A DNA stretch of 6,817 bases from Candidatus Nitrosopumilus sp. (GCA_029863665.1 JAOTUX010000056.1:1-6817), one strand, 5' to 3'; positions 1 to 5,286 are shown, numbered from the stretch's first letter. The notes: a model not told the origin generated them from the sequence alone. Translations and numbers: made by a program.

Positions 1-1
1 A

Positions 2-577
2 TGGACAAAAAAAAGTAACATCAAATCAATTGTTTTGTGCGTAAGTTATCTTCGAAAAACCATCGAAGATTATTTCGAAGATGGTAAACGATTTGGAGTA
101 AATATAGAATATGCAATTTCAAACAAACCATTAGCTACTGCAGGTCAGCTTAAAACTGCAGAAGAATTCATAGAAGATACTTTTGTTTGTATGTACGGGG
201 ATTCAATTTTTGATTTTGATCTTAGAAAGATGATAAAACAACATGTCAAGAAAAAAACATTTGTCACTATTGGTACATATGAATACAAAACCAATTTACC
301 ATATGGAGTAATTGAAACGTCCAAAGCTGGAAGAGTTTCAGGATGGAAAGAAAAACCAGAAATTAAGGCTAATGTAAACATAGGATGTTATGTAATGGAG
401 CCTCAAATTTTGAGATTAATTCCAAAAAACAAAACATACGGAATGGACGACGTTATAAAAAAAGCAATAAATAGAAAAAAAATATTGAATAGTTTCTTAA
501 CAAAAAATAAGTTTACAGATATAGGCAGTAAATCATCCTACAAAAAAGCATATCAAGACCACATCCAAAAATTATGA
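2..577 (+). CDS. Sugar-1-phosphate nucleotidyltransferase, 3' part (5' end outside window)
   Basis: This enzyme would join a nucleoside triphosphate and a sugar 1-phosphate to give an NDP-sugar and pyrophosphate, in the cytoplasm. The frame is open to the window edge, so the usual N-terminal GxGTRLxP loop (about 40-50 residues) lies upstream. The first available initiator, TTG at 35, falls inside conserved sequence (IKSIVLCVSYL) and is not the true start. Visible family motifs in order are the KPLATAGQL segment, MYGDSIFDF with the metal/sugar-binding Asp (codon 200-202), WKEKPEI, NIGCYVMEP, GMDDVIKKA and the terminal FTDIGS followed by SYKKA. The protein ends right after the nucleotidyltransferase fold, with no left-handed beta-helix acyltransferase domain, so it is not a two-domain GlmU. 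Its stop overlaps the next start (ATGA). The GNA1-type neighbour suggests GlcNAc-1-phosphate uridylyltransferase activity, but specificity for glucose, mannose or another sugar cannot be read from this fragment. Confidence 0.9.
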   Translation, partial: WTKKSNIKSIVLCVSYLRKTIEDYFEDGKRFGVNIEYAISNKPLATAGQLKTAEEFIEDTFVCMYGDSIFDFDLRKMIKQHVKKKTFVTIGTYEYKTNLPYGVIETSKAGRVSGWKEKPEIKANVNIGCYVMEPQILRLIPKNKTYGMDDVIKKAINRKKILNSFLTKNKFTDIGSKSSYKKAYQDHIQKL

Positions 578-1032
578 AAGATCTAAAGATAGAAATGACT
601 GAAATAACCATAAGAGAATTACAAAAAGATGATCTATTGAGAGGATTTTTGACAACACTAGATTCATTAAGACAAACAAGTGACATTGACAAATACAAAG
701 CAGAAAGAATTTTTGAGAAGATTAATGACAACCCAGATCACATTATAGTAGTTGCAGAAGTCGATCTAAAGATAGTAGGTTCGGCAACCCTTCTGATCGA
801 ATCAAAATTTATTCATGATGGGGGTCTTGTGGGCCACATTGAAGATGTGGTAGTAGATAAGAATATTCAAAGACAGAGAATAGGTGAGAAAATTATGAAA
901 TATCTTCTTGAATTTGCAGAGAATAAAGGATGTTATAAAACAATTTTGAATTGTACAGTAGATGTAAAGTCATTTTATGAAAAACTTGGATTCAAACATG
1001 TTGCAGAAGAATTAAGATTTGATCACATCTAA
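574..1032 (+). CDS. GNAT acetyltransferase, GNA1 type (probable glucosamine-6-phosphate N-acetyltransferase)
   Basis: The predicted role is transfer of acetyl from acetyl-CoA to glucosamine 6-phosphate, a step towards UDP-GlcNAc. The 152-residue protein is a single GNAT domain of about GNA1 size. It carries blocks that I recognise from eukaryotic GNA1: an IExKxIH-like strand (residues 75-81, IESKFIH), GHIEDVVV (87-94, with the Glu-Asp pair near the substrate), a CoA-binding loop QRQRIG (99-104), GCYKTILNC (119-127) and FYEKLGF (134-140, with the conserved Tyr). The loop deviates from the common Q/RxxGxG by having Arg at the first Gly. The start at 574 overlaps the upstream stop as ATGA, implying translational coupling. 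ATG at 595 (MTEITIREL) is an alternative that would give 145 residues. The 3' end overlaps the opposing membrane-protein gene by 4 bp. Assignment to the GNA1 subgroup is fairly firm; substrate is inferred from family and neighbour. Confidence 0.85.
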   Translation: MKDLKIEMTEITIRELQKDDLLRGFLTTLDSLRQTSDIDKYKAERIFEKINDNPDHIIVVAEVDLKIVGSATLLIESKFIHDGGLVGHIEDVVVDKNIQRQRIGEKIMKYLLEFAENKGCYKTILNCTVDVKSFYEKLGFKHVAEELRFDHI

Positions 1033-1469
1033 AAATATTGTTTTTTGGGACGTATCTTTTTGTGTTTGATTAAATAAATTCCAAAACTTACTACAGGTAT
1101 AGATAATACCATAAACAAAATTGGCATATATAGAACGGCATCAGTAAGATAGACATCCTCAATTTCTTCCAACAATGAATAGCAAAAAGCCATTCCTAAC
1201 AACATGATAATTCCACCTGCAATAATCAAACCTCCAATTGGTTTTGAACCGTAGTGTTTAGACATGATAAATGCAACTCCAGCTAAGACACCGGCAGGAG
1301 CAGCTCCAATTGAAATGAACTGAAGAATTTTTGGATCTGCTTCAAATACCTGTGCAAATTCAAAATCATCAGGAACAGTAATCATAAAGTTGTAAATGGA
1401 AATCATTTCACCTGCAAACATTGCAAATAATGCTACACTAGTTATTGCAAGCCATTTCTCAAGTGCCAT
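1029..1469 (-). CDS. Conserved-looking four-helix membrane protein of unknown function
   Basis: I do not recognise a family for this 146-residue protein. It has four hydrophobic stretches long enough to span the membrane, at about residues 8-30, 48-69, 77-99 and 111-134. An acidic loop (about 34-45, DDFEFAQVFEAD) separates helices 1 and 2, a second acidic stretch (EEIEDVYLTD, 101-110) separates helices 3 and 4, and the C-terminal tail is strongly basic (KHKKIRPKKQYF). By the positive-inside rule both termini and the short loop between helices 2 and 3 (SKHYGSKP) should face the cytoplasm, with the acidic loops outside. Helices 2 and 3 are rich in Gly and Ala, suggesting close packing. There is no cleavable signal peptide and no clear catalytic or metal motif. 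The start is ATG, with a TATA-like box at leaderless distance. It follows the galT-like gene on the same strand by 42 bp, so it may be read from its own promoter, co-transcribed, or both. Confidence 0.8.
   Translation of the reverse strand: MALEKWLAITSVALFAMFAGEMISIYNFMITVPDDFEFAQVFEADPKILQFISIGAAPAGVLAGVAFIMSKHYGSKPIGGLIIAGGIIMLLGMAFCYSLLEEIEDVYLTDAVLYMPILFMVLSIPVVSFGIYLIKHKKIRPKKQYF
1041..1061 (+). terminator. Oligo-T termination signal for the nucleotidyltransferase/GNA1 operon
   Basis: Two T-runs (TTTTTT at 1041-1046 and TTTTT at 1057-1061) lie 9-29 nt after the GNA1 stop on the plus strand. Archaeal RNA polymerase terminates at such U-rich tracts without a hairpin. The signal sits inside the 3' coding end of the opposing membrane-protein gene, where the same bases encode part of its lysine-rich tail, so coding constraint alone could explain the runs. 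Confidence 0.4.
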
Positions 1470-1485
1470 TACTCTAACAGAATTT

Positions 1486-1501
1486 GGTTAATAAATAAAC
1501 C
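1486..1501 (-). promoter_or_regulatory. TATA-like promoter of the membrane-protein gene
   Basis: On the minus strand this segment reads GGTTTATTTATTAACC. Its AT core is centred about 24-26 nt before the ATG at 1469, the spacing expected if archaeal transcription began at or next to the start codon, giving a leaderless mRNA. No Shine-Dalgarno sequence precedes the ATG, which agrees. The GGTT/AACC ends also form a short inverted repeat. This is a pattern and spacing argument only, in AT-rich DNA. Confidence 0.45.
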
Positions 1502-1511
1502 ATTCAGAATA

Positions 1512-2528
1512 TTATATAATTCCAACAAGATTAGCTAGTTCTTTTCTGCAAGCTGCACCAAGTTTTTCTGCAGCTTGCTCAGGGGAGATATCATTTAAGA
1601 AAATCCCATATCCACGTTCTAGTCCAGACCAAGGTTTTGTAATTGGGTAAATTTCAATATGCCAATGAATTTGTCTACTATTTTTCTTTTCAGGCGAAAG
1701 ATGAAAAACTAGATTATATGAAACATTTTTGATTATTTTTGATAAACCTCCCAAGGTAGCCCGTAAAATTAATGATAAATCATTGATTTCTTTTTGAGTT
1801 ATTTTAGAGAAACTAGTAGTATGTTTTTTGGGAGAAATCCAGAATTCATACGGATATGACGTAGACCAGGGACAAAATGCGACAAAACCTTCAGTTTGAA
1901 GAACCTGTCGTGGACCACCAATTTCTTCATTTACAGTATGACACATTGGACATACGCCTTTTTCATTTAGAATTTTATGAGATGCCTCTGCTTCTTCTTC
2001 AATAACAGGAGGAATCGTAGAGAATGTCAGTATGTTAAGATGAGGATGAGGGTTAGTATTTCCTGATAATTCACCGTGATCACCATAAATTGAAACATAT
2101 GTTACGCCTTTTTGTGTATAAAGCCATCTCAACCTATCCTGAACAACAACAAGAACATTTGACCATTGTTCAGTATCAATGGTTGCAAAAGTATCTTTTT
2201 GATTAGGAGATGCAACCACAATGTAATGATAGCCATATGCAGGTTCGCTATAAAATGGCCTATCACTGTAAGAATTTTCAGTATCAATAGAAACAATAGG
2301 ATTTTTACTCTCAAAAACTCTGATAGCCCAACCTTCTACATGTTCATCTTCATTATCTTGAAGACGTTGTAGCATTCCATCTTTTGCAACAAGAGATAGA
2401 ACAGAAGGGTTTGTCATGGATTCATTTCCTGGAGCATATGGGGATTTTTTTGGATCTACAACTTTATCTTCTTTTTTTGAGACAATCATAAAACGCTCAG
2501 AAACATAATCTTTGCGCATAGAACCCAT
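1512..2528 (-). CDS. GalT-like nucleotidylyltransferase (HIT superfamily), divergent
   Basis: The family moves a UMP or other NMP group between a sugar nucleotide and a sugar 1-phosphate through a histidine-bound intermediate. With the ATG at 2528 the protein has 338 residues, near the usual GalT length. Recognisable blocks are an N-terminal MRKDYVSERFMIVS, then SPYAPGNESMTNP (29-41), WAIRVFESKNP, YGYHYIVV, the nucleophile motif NPHPHLN (HPH at 161-163, third residue being the likely nucleophile), CPMC (193-196), YPYEFWISPKKH, and IHWHIEIYP (HWH at 288-290). Two departures are clear: the usual CPFCPGNE zinc motif has lost both cysteines (Ser29, Ala32), and the Gln of the HPHxQ motif is Asn. 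The frame also allows a TTG start at 2576, but a TATA-like box at 2554-2559 fits initiation at 2528. It diverges from apgM across a shared control region. The true substrate pair is uncertain; another HIT-type phosphorylase or nucleotidylyltransferase activity is possible. Confidence 0.85.
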   Translation of the reverse strand: MGSMRKDYVSERFMIVSKKEDKVVDPKKSPYAPGNESMTNPSVLSLVAKDGMLQRLQDNEDEHVEGWAIRVFESKNPIVSIDTENSYSDRPFYSEPAYGYHYIVVASPNQKDTFATIDTEQWSNVLVVVQDRLRWLYTQKGVTYVSIYGDHGELSGNTNPHPHLNILTFSTIPPVIEEEAEASHKILNEKGVCPMCHTVNEEIGGPRQVLQTEGFVAFCPWSTSYPYEFWISPKKHTTSFSKITQKEINDLSLILRATLGGLSKIIKNVSYNLVFHLSPEKKNSRQIHWHIEIYPITKPWSGLERGYGIFLNDISPEQAAEKLGAACRKELANLVGII

Positions 2529-2533
2529 GATGG

Positions 2534-2546
2534 TTACTGACAGTAA
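2534..2546 (-). promoter_or_regulatory. Perfect palindrome at the galT-like start, candidate operator
   Basis: TTACTG-N-CAGTAA is a perfect inverted repeat with 6-bp arms and a 1-bp centre. It lies 5 bp before the ATG at 2528, between that start and the TATA-like box at 2554-2559. A third matching half-site, TTTACT at 2562-2567, sits on the other side of the box and pairs with AGTAAA at 2542-2547. A regulator bound there would block RNA polymerase. No cognate regulator is encoded in the window. Confidence 0.35.
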
Positions 2547-2553
2547 ATGTCTG

Positions 2554-2559
2554 TTAAAA
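2554..2559 (-). promoter_or_regulatory. TATA-like box of the galT-like gene
   Basis: The minus strand reads TTTTAA here, within CATTTTAACAG. The centre is about 28 nt before the ATG at 2528, which would start transcription within a few bases of that ATG, and no Shine-Dalgarno sequence is present. This spacing is the main reason for preferring the ATG at 2528 over the TTG at 2576. Confidence 0.4.
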
Positions 2560-2591
2560 TGTTTACTAAGATCCAATAAGATTCAAAATCA

Positions 2592-2679
2592 AAAATAATT
2601 TTAGAAAATAATTTTCACAAAATAAAAAATGCCACTCTATTTTGAAGACTTGTTTTAAAAAAATTACAAAAATTATTTT
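2592..2679. repeat. Short AT repeats in the galT-like/apgM intergenic region
   Basis: The 11-mer AAAATAATTTT occurs twice in direct orientation with a 13-bp period (2592-2602 and 2605-2615), and once as its reverse complement AAAATTATTTT (2669-2679). The 178-226 bp region between the two divergent genes is otherwise AT-rich spacer without an open frame that looks coding. The repeats could be binding sites for a regulator or chromatin protein, or chance in low-complexity DNA. Confidence 0.3.
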
Positions 2680-2682
2680 ATA

Positions 2683-2698
2683 TTTGATTTTTATCAAA
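2683..2698. repeat. Inverted repeat upstream of the apgM TATA box
   Basis: TTTGAT and ATCAAA form perfect 6-bp arms around a TTTT spacer. The repeat ends 15 bp before the apgM TATA-like box at 2714, a place where archaeal activators or repressors often bind next to the BRE/TATA. The function is inferred from position only. Confidence 0.3.
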
Positions 2699-2713
2699 CA
2701 TTTTGTTGCAAGA

Positions 2714-2719
2714 TTTAAA
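2714..2719 (+). promoter_or_regulatory. TATA box of apgM, with SD-like AGGGGA before the start
   Basis: TTTAAA stands in AGATTTAAAAGAG, with its centre about 38 nt before the GTG at 2755. Initiation about 26 nt downstream would give a leader of roughly 12 nt. That leader contains AGGGGA at 2745-2750, four bases before the GTG, a plausible ribosome-binding site. Unlike most other starts in this window, this one therefore appears to have a short leader. Confidence 0.55.
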
Positions 2720-2754
2720 AGAGAGCATCAGATCTGGGTTAAACAGGGGATATT

Positions 2755-4041
2755 GTGAACAATTCTGATATTCATATGGTTTACGTTCTTTTAGATGGCG
2801 TAGGTGATCTTCCACATCCAGATTTAGATGGAAAAACACCATTAGAGGCTGCAAATACCCCAACATTAGACAAAATTGCCAGTAATGGTGCAATAGGGGA
2901 GGTAATTTCAGTTGGGAAAGGAATAGCTCCAGAATCAGATATTGCAGTATTCAATATGTTAGGGTACAAATTCAATGAAGATGATTATGCAGGTAGAGGG
3001 GTGATTGAATCAATAGGCATAGGAATGGACTTTAAAGATGGAGACTTGGCGTTAAGAGGGAATTTTTCCACATTAGATGAAAAAAATACAATTACAGACA
3101 GACGAGCAGGAAGACATATTGAAAAAGAAGATGCAGATGGAGTTGCAAAAGAAATTGAAGAAAAAATTAAATTTTCAAATCCAGATACTAAAGTAGTAGT
3201 CTCTCCAACAATAGGACACAGAGTAACAGTTAGGATTAGAACAGATTCTCAAAAACTATCTGCAAAAATTACTAACACTGATCCAGCTTATAGTAATATT
3301 GGAGGAATGGGAGTTGCAAAAGAAGTGGGGGACTTTTTAAAGATTGAAAAATGTCTACCTCTAGAAGATACAGAAGATTCTAAATTTACCGCAAACATAG
3401 TAAATGAATTTTCAGAGCAATCAATCAATATTTTGAAAGATAGTCAGATAAACAAGAAAAGACAGGAACAAAATAAAAAACAACTAAGTTGTATTTTACT
3501 AAGAGATGCAGGGAACAAATATCCAGATGTAATACCAATTAATGAGAAATATGATATGAATTTTTCATGCATAGTTGATATGCCAGTAGAACTTGGAATT
3601 TCTGAAGTGCTCAAAATGAAAGCATTTGAAGCAGGAGGATTAACAGATTATGAGGAAAAAGCAAGAGTTGCAGCAAAGGCAATGGAAACCCAAAATTCCA
3701 TATATGTTCACTTGAAGGGGCCAGATGAATTCGGGCATGATGGAGATGCAATAGGCAAAATGAAAAACATAGAAGAGATTGATCAGAGATTCTTCAAAAC
3801 TCTTGTCGAGAATATTGATTCAAGTAAAGTTGCAATTATCATTTCAGCTGATCATTCAACTCCATGTATTAAGAAAGGACATAGTGATGATCCAGTTCCA
3901 GTGTTAGTTTCAGGAGATTTTATTAAAAATGATGGAACCACAAGAATGACAGAAGAACAAGCAAAGAAAGGAAACATAGGTTTACTTCAAGGTGCAGAAG
4001 TAGTTACAAAATCTCTAGAATTGATTAAATCTCAAATGTAA
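2755..4041 (+). CDS. apgM: Cofactor-independent phosphoglycerate mutase, archaeal type (ApgM)
   Basis: The enzyme interconverts 3-phosphoglycerate and 2-phosphoglycerate without 2,3-bisphosphoglycerate, using two metal ions and a phosphoserine; it acts in the cytoplasm in glycolysis/gluconeogenesis. The 428 residues match the archaeal family in length and order: a metal-binding Asp in LLDGVGD (Asp14), the nucleophile Ser61 in APESDIAVFNMLGY, YAGRGVIESIG (78-88), GNFSTLD (102-108) and TDRRAGR (114-120). The inserted phosphosugar-binding domain is followed by the second half of the alkaline-phosphatase fold with HLKGPDEFGHDGD (319-331; Asp324, His328) and SADHSTPCIKKGHSDDPVP (364-382; Asp366, His367, His376). 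All expected metal ligands are therefore present and the gene looks intact. The start is GTG at 2755, the first start codon downstream of the TATA box and SD-like sequence. The 3' end overlaps the opposing DUF309 gene by 17 bp. Ammonia oxidisers fix CO2 autotrophically, so gluconeogenic flux is the likely direction. Confidence 0.95.
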   Translation: MNNSDIHMVYVLLDGVGDLPHPDLDGKTPLEAANTPTLDKIASNGAIGEVISVGKGIAPESDIAVFNMLGYKFNEDDYAGRGVIESIGIGMDFKDGDLALRGNFSTLDEKNTITDRRAGRHIEKEDADGVAKEIEEKIKFSNPDTKVVVSPTIGHRVTVRIRTDSQKLSAKITNTDPAYSNIGGMGVAKEVGDFLKIEKCLPLEDTEDSKFTANIVNEFSEQSINILKDSQINKKRQEQNKKQLSCILLRDAGNKYPDVIPINEKYDMNFSCIVDMPVELGISEVLKMKAFEAGGLTDYEEKARVAAKAMETQNSIYVHLKGPDEFGHDGDAIGKMKNIEEIDQRFFKTLVENIDSSKVAIIISADHSTPCIKKGHSDDPVPVLVSGDFIKNDGTTRMTEEQAKKGNIGLLQGAEVVTKSLELIKSQM

Positions 4042-4585
4042 CCAAATTATTTGTTTGTTGCATTTCAATAATTTTACTTCTTATTTTGTCCACATCTATT
4101 GAATGATACATTGAAGGAGATGTCCCTAGTTTCTCCAAGGTTCGATTTAGCATTCCAATTCCAATTCCTTGTTCATTCTTTTGAGCATGAGCAAAAACAA
4201 CAGCCATTAGAATGATTCCCTGAACAAGCTCCTTTTCTCGACCAAAACATTTTTTCCAAACGCCTTCAAACGCCTCATGACTTTCCCAAAACCGTTCATT
4301 GTTGAAATAAAAAATTCCATCAGTTATTCCTTGTTCTTTATCAATTTCTTCTTCAAAGACATGTCGAATGTCGACAGCATGACCGATAGGAGATAGTTTT
4401 TCAATAAGTATGTCAAGTTTGTCTTTTTCAACAGATACATCTAATTCGATAAATTTTCGGGCAACTCTAGCAACCCTAACTGAAACAGCCATGTCACCTG
4501 CCAGATCTCTTGCCTTGTAAACTACCTCACGAGAGTGTTCAGGACCATAACCATTATTTTCCAAGTGAAGCATATACCGTTCCAT
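4025..4585 (-). CDS. DUF309 protein with an extra N-terminal domain
   Basis: The C-terminal half (from about residue 94 with the ATG at 4585; 186 residues in all) matches the DUF309 helical family: FNNERFWESHEAFEGVW (94-110), then GREKELVQGIILMAVVFAHAQKN, and a late MLNRTLEKLG. The FWExHE motif is that family's hallmark; its biochemical role is not known to me. The N-terminal 80 or so residues (RYMLHLENNGYGPEHS; ARVARKFIELDVSV; DILIEKLSPIG) alternate beta and alpha segments and may form a small ferredoxin-like domain, which is inference. No signal peptide or membrane segment is seen. The frame continues upstream to GTG at 4624 and TTG at 4633, but TTTAA at 4609-4613 on the minus strand is placed about 26 nt before the ATG, favouring 4585. 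It diverges from the rps24e-rps27ae operon and converges on apgM with a 17-bp overlap. Confidence 0.85.
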   Translation of the reverse strand: MERYMLHLENNGYGPEHSREVVYKARDLAGDMAVSVRVARVARKFIELDVSVEKDKLDILIEKLSPIGHAVDIRHVFEEEIDKEQGITDGIFYFNNERFWESHEAFEGVWKKCFGREKELVQGIILMAVVFAHAQKNEQGIGIGMLNRTLEKLGTSPSMYHSIDVDKIRSKIIEMQQTNNLVTFEI

Positions 4586-4607
4586 AACATTTCTGGATAG
4601 TAATTTC

Positions 4608-4615
4608 TTAAATTT
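4608..4615 (-). promoter_or_regulatory. TATA-like box of the DUF309 gene
   Basis: TTAAATTT (AAATTTAA on the minus strand) is centred about 26 nt before the ATG at 4585, the same near-leaderless spacing seen at other starts here. If this is the promoter, the TTG at 4633 and GTG at 4624 lie outside the transcript. The element also falls in the longer reading frame, so it is only suggestive. Confidence 0.35.
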
Positions 4616-4635
4616 CTTATCCACTGCAATCAAGG

Positions 4636-4641
4636 TTTATA
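4636..4641 (+). promoter_or_regulatory. TATA box of the rps24e-rps27ae operon
   Basis: TTTATA, in AAGGTTTATATGAAAT, is centred about 28 nt before the ATG at 4667. Transcription starting about 26 nt downstream would begin one to three bases before the ATG, giving a leaderless mRNA, and no Shine-Dalgarno sequence is visible. It is the only clear box in the 81-bp gap between the divergent genes on this strand. Confidence 0.6.
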
Positions 4642-4666
4642 TGAAATATCCAGGGATTTTGGGTAC

Positions 4667-5041
4667 ATGTCCATTATCGAGACGATTACAGACGTAGATA
4701 ACCCCTTCTTGTCAAGAAGAGAACTAACATGTAATTTTGCAGGTTTGGGTGGAAAGCTCAAGAAACTTGAAGCGATATATATGATTACTAAAGAATTCAA
4801 ACTCGATGGTAAAGTAGTAATCCCAATGAGATTAAAAACACATGTAGGTAAACCATTAGTCACAGGTACTTTCTATGTTTATGAAGATGAGGGATTGGCG
4901 AAAAAACATGTCAATCCAACAATATTCTCAAGACTGGAAAAAGTTAAAGCAAAATTAGCAGAAGCCAATGCAACAAAACAAGAATCAGTTGCAGAGGAAC
5001 CCCCAACAGAAGAACCAAAACAAGAGGAGAAATCAGAATAA
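4667..5041 (+). CDS. rps24e: 30S ribosomal protein S24e
   Basis: This is a small-subunit ribosomal protein shared by archaea and eukaryotes. The 124 residues include the family's N-terminal signature around DNPFLSRREL (about 11-20), the FAGLGGKLKKLEAIYMITKEF segment that replaces the usual G-(T)-P-S-R helix region, the VVIPMRLKTHVGKP strand-turn (where relatives have the T-x-F/H-G-G turn), GTFYVYEDEG, and FSRLEKVKAKL. The S24e core ends near residue 101. It is followed by a 23-residue low-complexity tail rich in Glu, Pro and Lys (EEPPTEEPKQEEKSE at the end), which is not part of the core fold. The stop codon shares one base with the rps27ae start (TAATG), so the two are co-translated. Pairing with S27ae is a classic archaeal arrangement and strengthens both calls. 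Confidence 0.92.
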   Translation: MSIIETITDVDNPFLSRRELTCNFAGLGGKLKKLEAIYMITKEFKLDGKVVIPMRLKTHVGKPLVTGTFYVYEDEGLAKKHVNPTIFSRLEKVKAKLAEANATKQESVAEEPPTEEPKQEEKSE

Positions 5042-5214
5042 TGGCAGGTAAAAAAGGCTCGAGCCCCAACGTATACAAGTATTTCAAAGTAGATGGAGAC
5101 AAAGTATCAAGGATTAGAAAGAATTGTTCAAGATGTGGAAAAGGTGTTTTTATGTCAGAGCATAAAGATAGGCATACTTGTGGAAAGTGCGGATTAACAG
5201 AATTTAATCAATGA
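5041..5214 (+). CDS. rps27ae: 30S ribosomal protein S27ae (zinc ribbon)
   Basis: A 57-residue small-subunit protein; the eukaryotic homologue is made as a ubiquitin fusion, but here, as in other archaea, it is free-standing. It starts MAGKKGSSPNVYKYF, followed by a basic stretch (VSRIRKN) and a zinc ribbon with four cysteines in the pattern C29-x2-C32-x14-C47-x2-C50, which includes the family-typical FMSEHKDRHTCGKCG. All four zinc ligands are present. The ATG overlaps the rps24e stop by one base; GAGGAG at 5024-5029, inside the end of rps24e, lies 11 bases upstream and may serve as a ribosome-binding site. It closes the two-gene operon and is followed by AT-rich terminator sequence. Confidence 0.95.
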   Translation: MAGKKGSSPNVYKYFKVDGDKVSRIRKNCSRCGKGVFMSEHKDRHTCGKCGLTEFNQ

Positions 5215-5286
5215 AAAAATATAAAATATTTTATTAAATTTCATTGTTTCAAAATAAAACAAGATAGTTTAATACAATCTTTTTTT
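5214..5286. terminator. Two-way terminator region between rps27ae and the HEXXH gene
   Basis: This segment covers the 54-bp gap between convergent genes plus the first bases of the opposing gene. It holds a perfect 14-bp AT palindrome (ATAAAATATTTTAT, 5221-5234). For plus-strand transcripts there is a 7-T run at 5280-5286; for minus-strand transcripts, six A's at 5214-5219 give a U6 tract. These suit the hairpin-independent oligo-U termination of archaeal polymerase in both directions. There is no room for another gene. Confidence 0.5.

Noticed and set aside
145..381. Open frame on the minus strand inside the nucleotidyltransferase gene
   Set aside because: It lies wholly antisense to a strongly conserved coding region and its product shows no recognisable motif.
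2524..2542. C/D-box-like sequence (ATGATGG followed by CTGA) on the plus strand
   Set aside because: The boxes are only a few bases apart, leaving no guide segment, and no second C'/D' pair is present.
2529..2576. N-terminal extension of the galT-like protein from TTG at 2576
   Set aside because: The extension has no resemblance to GalT N-termini and would place the TATA-like box and the palindrome inside the coding region; the ATG at 2528 fits better, though the TTG is not excluded.
2781..2975. Antisense open frame at the start of apgM
   Set aside because: The plus strand here encodes the DGVGD and Ser61 catalytic blocks of ApgM; the antisense frame is a by-product.
4586..4633. N-terminal extension of the DUF309 protein from TTG at 4633 or GTG at 4624
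   Set aside because: No SD sequence or suitably placed TATA box supports these starts; the TTG is only 3 bp from the rps24e TATA box. The ATG at 4585 has a TATA-like element at normal spacing.
4630..4863. Antisense open frame over the beginning of rps24e
   Set aside because: It overlaps a clear ribosomal protein gene and its promoter, and the product has no family features.
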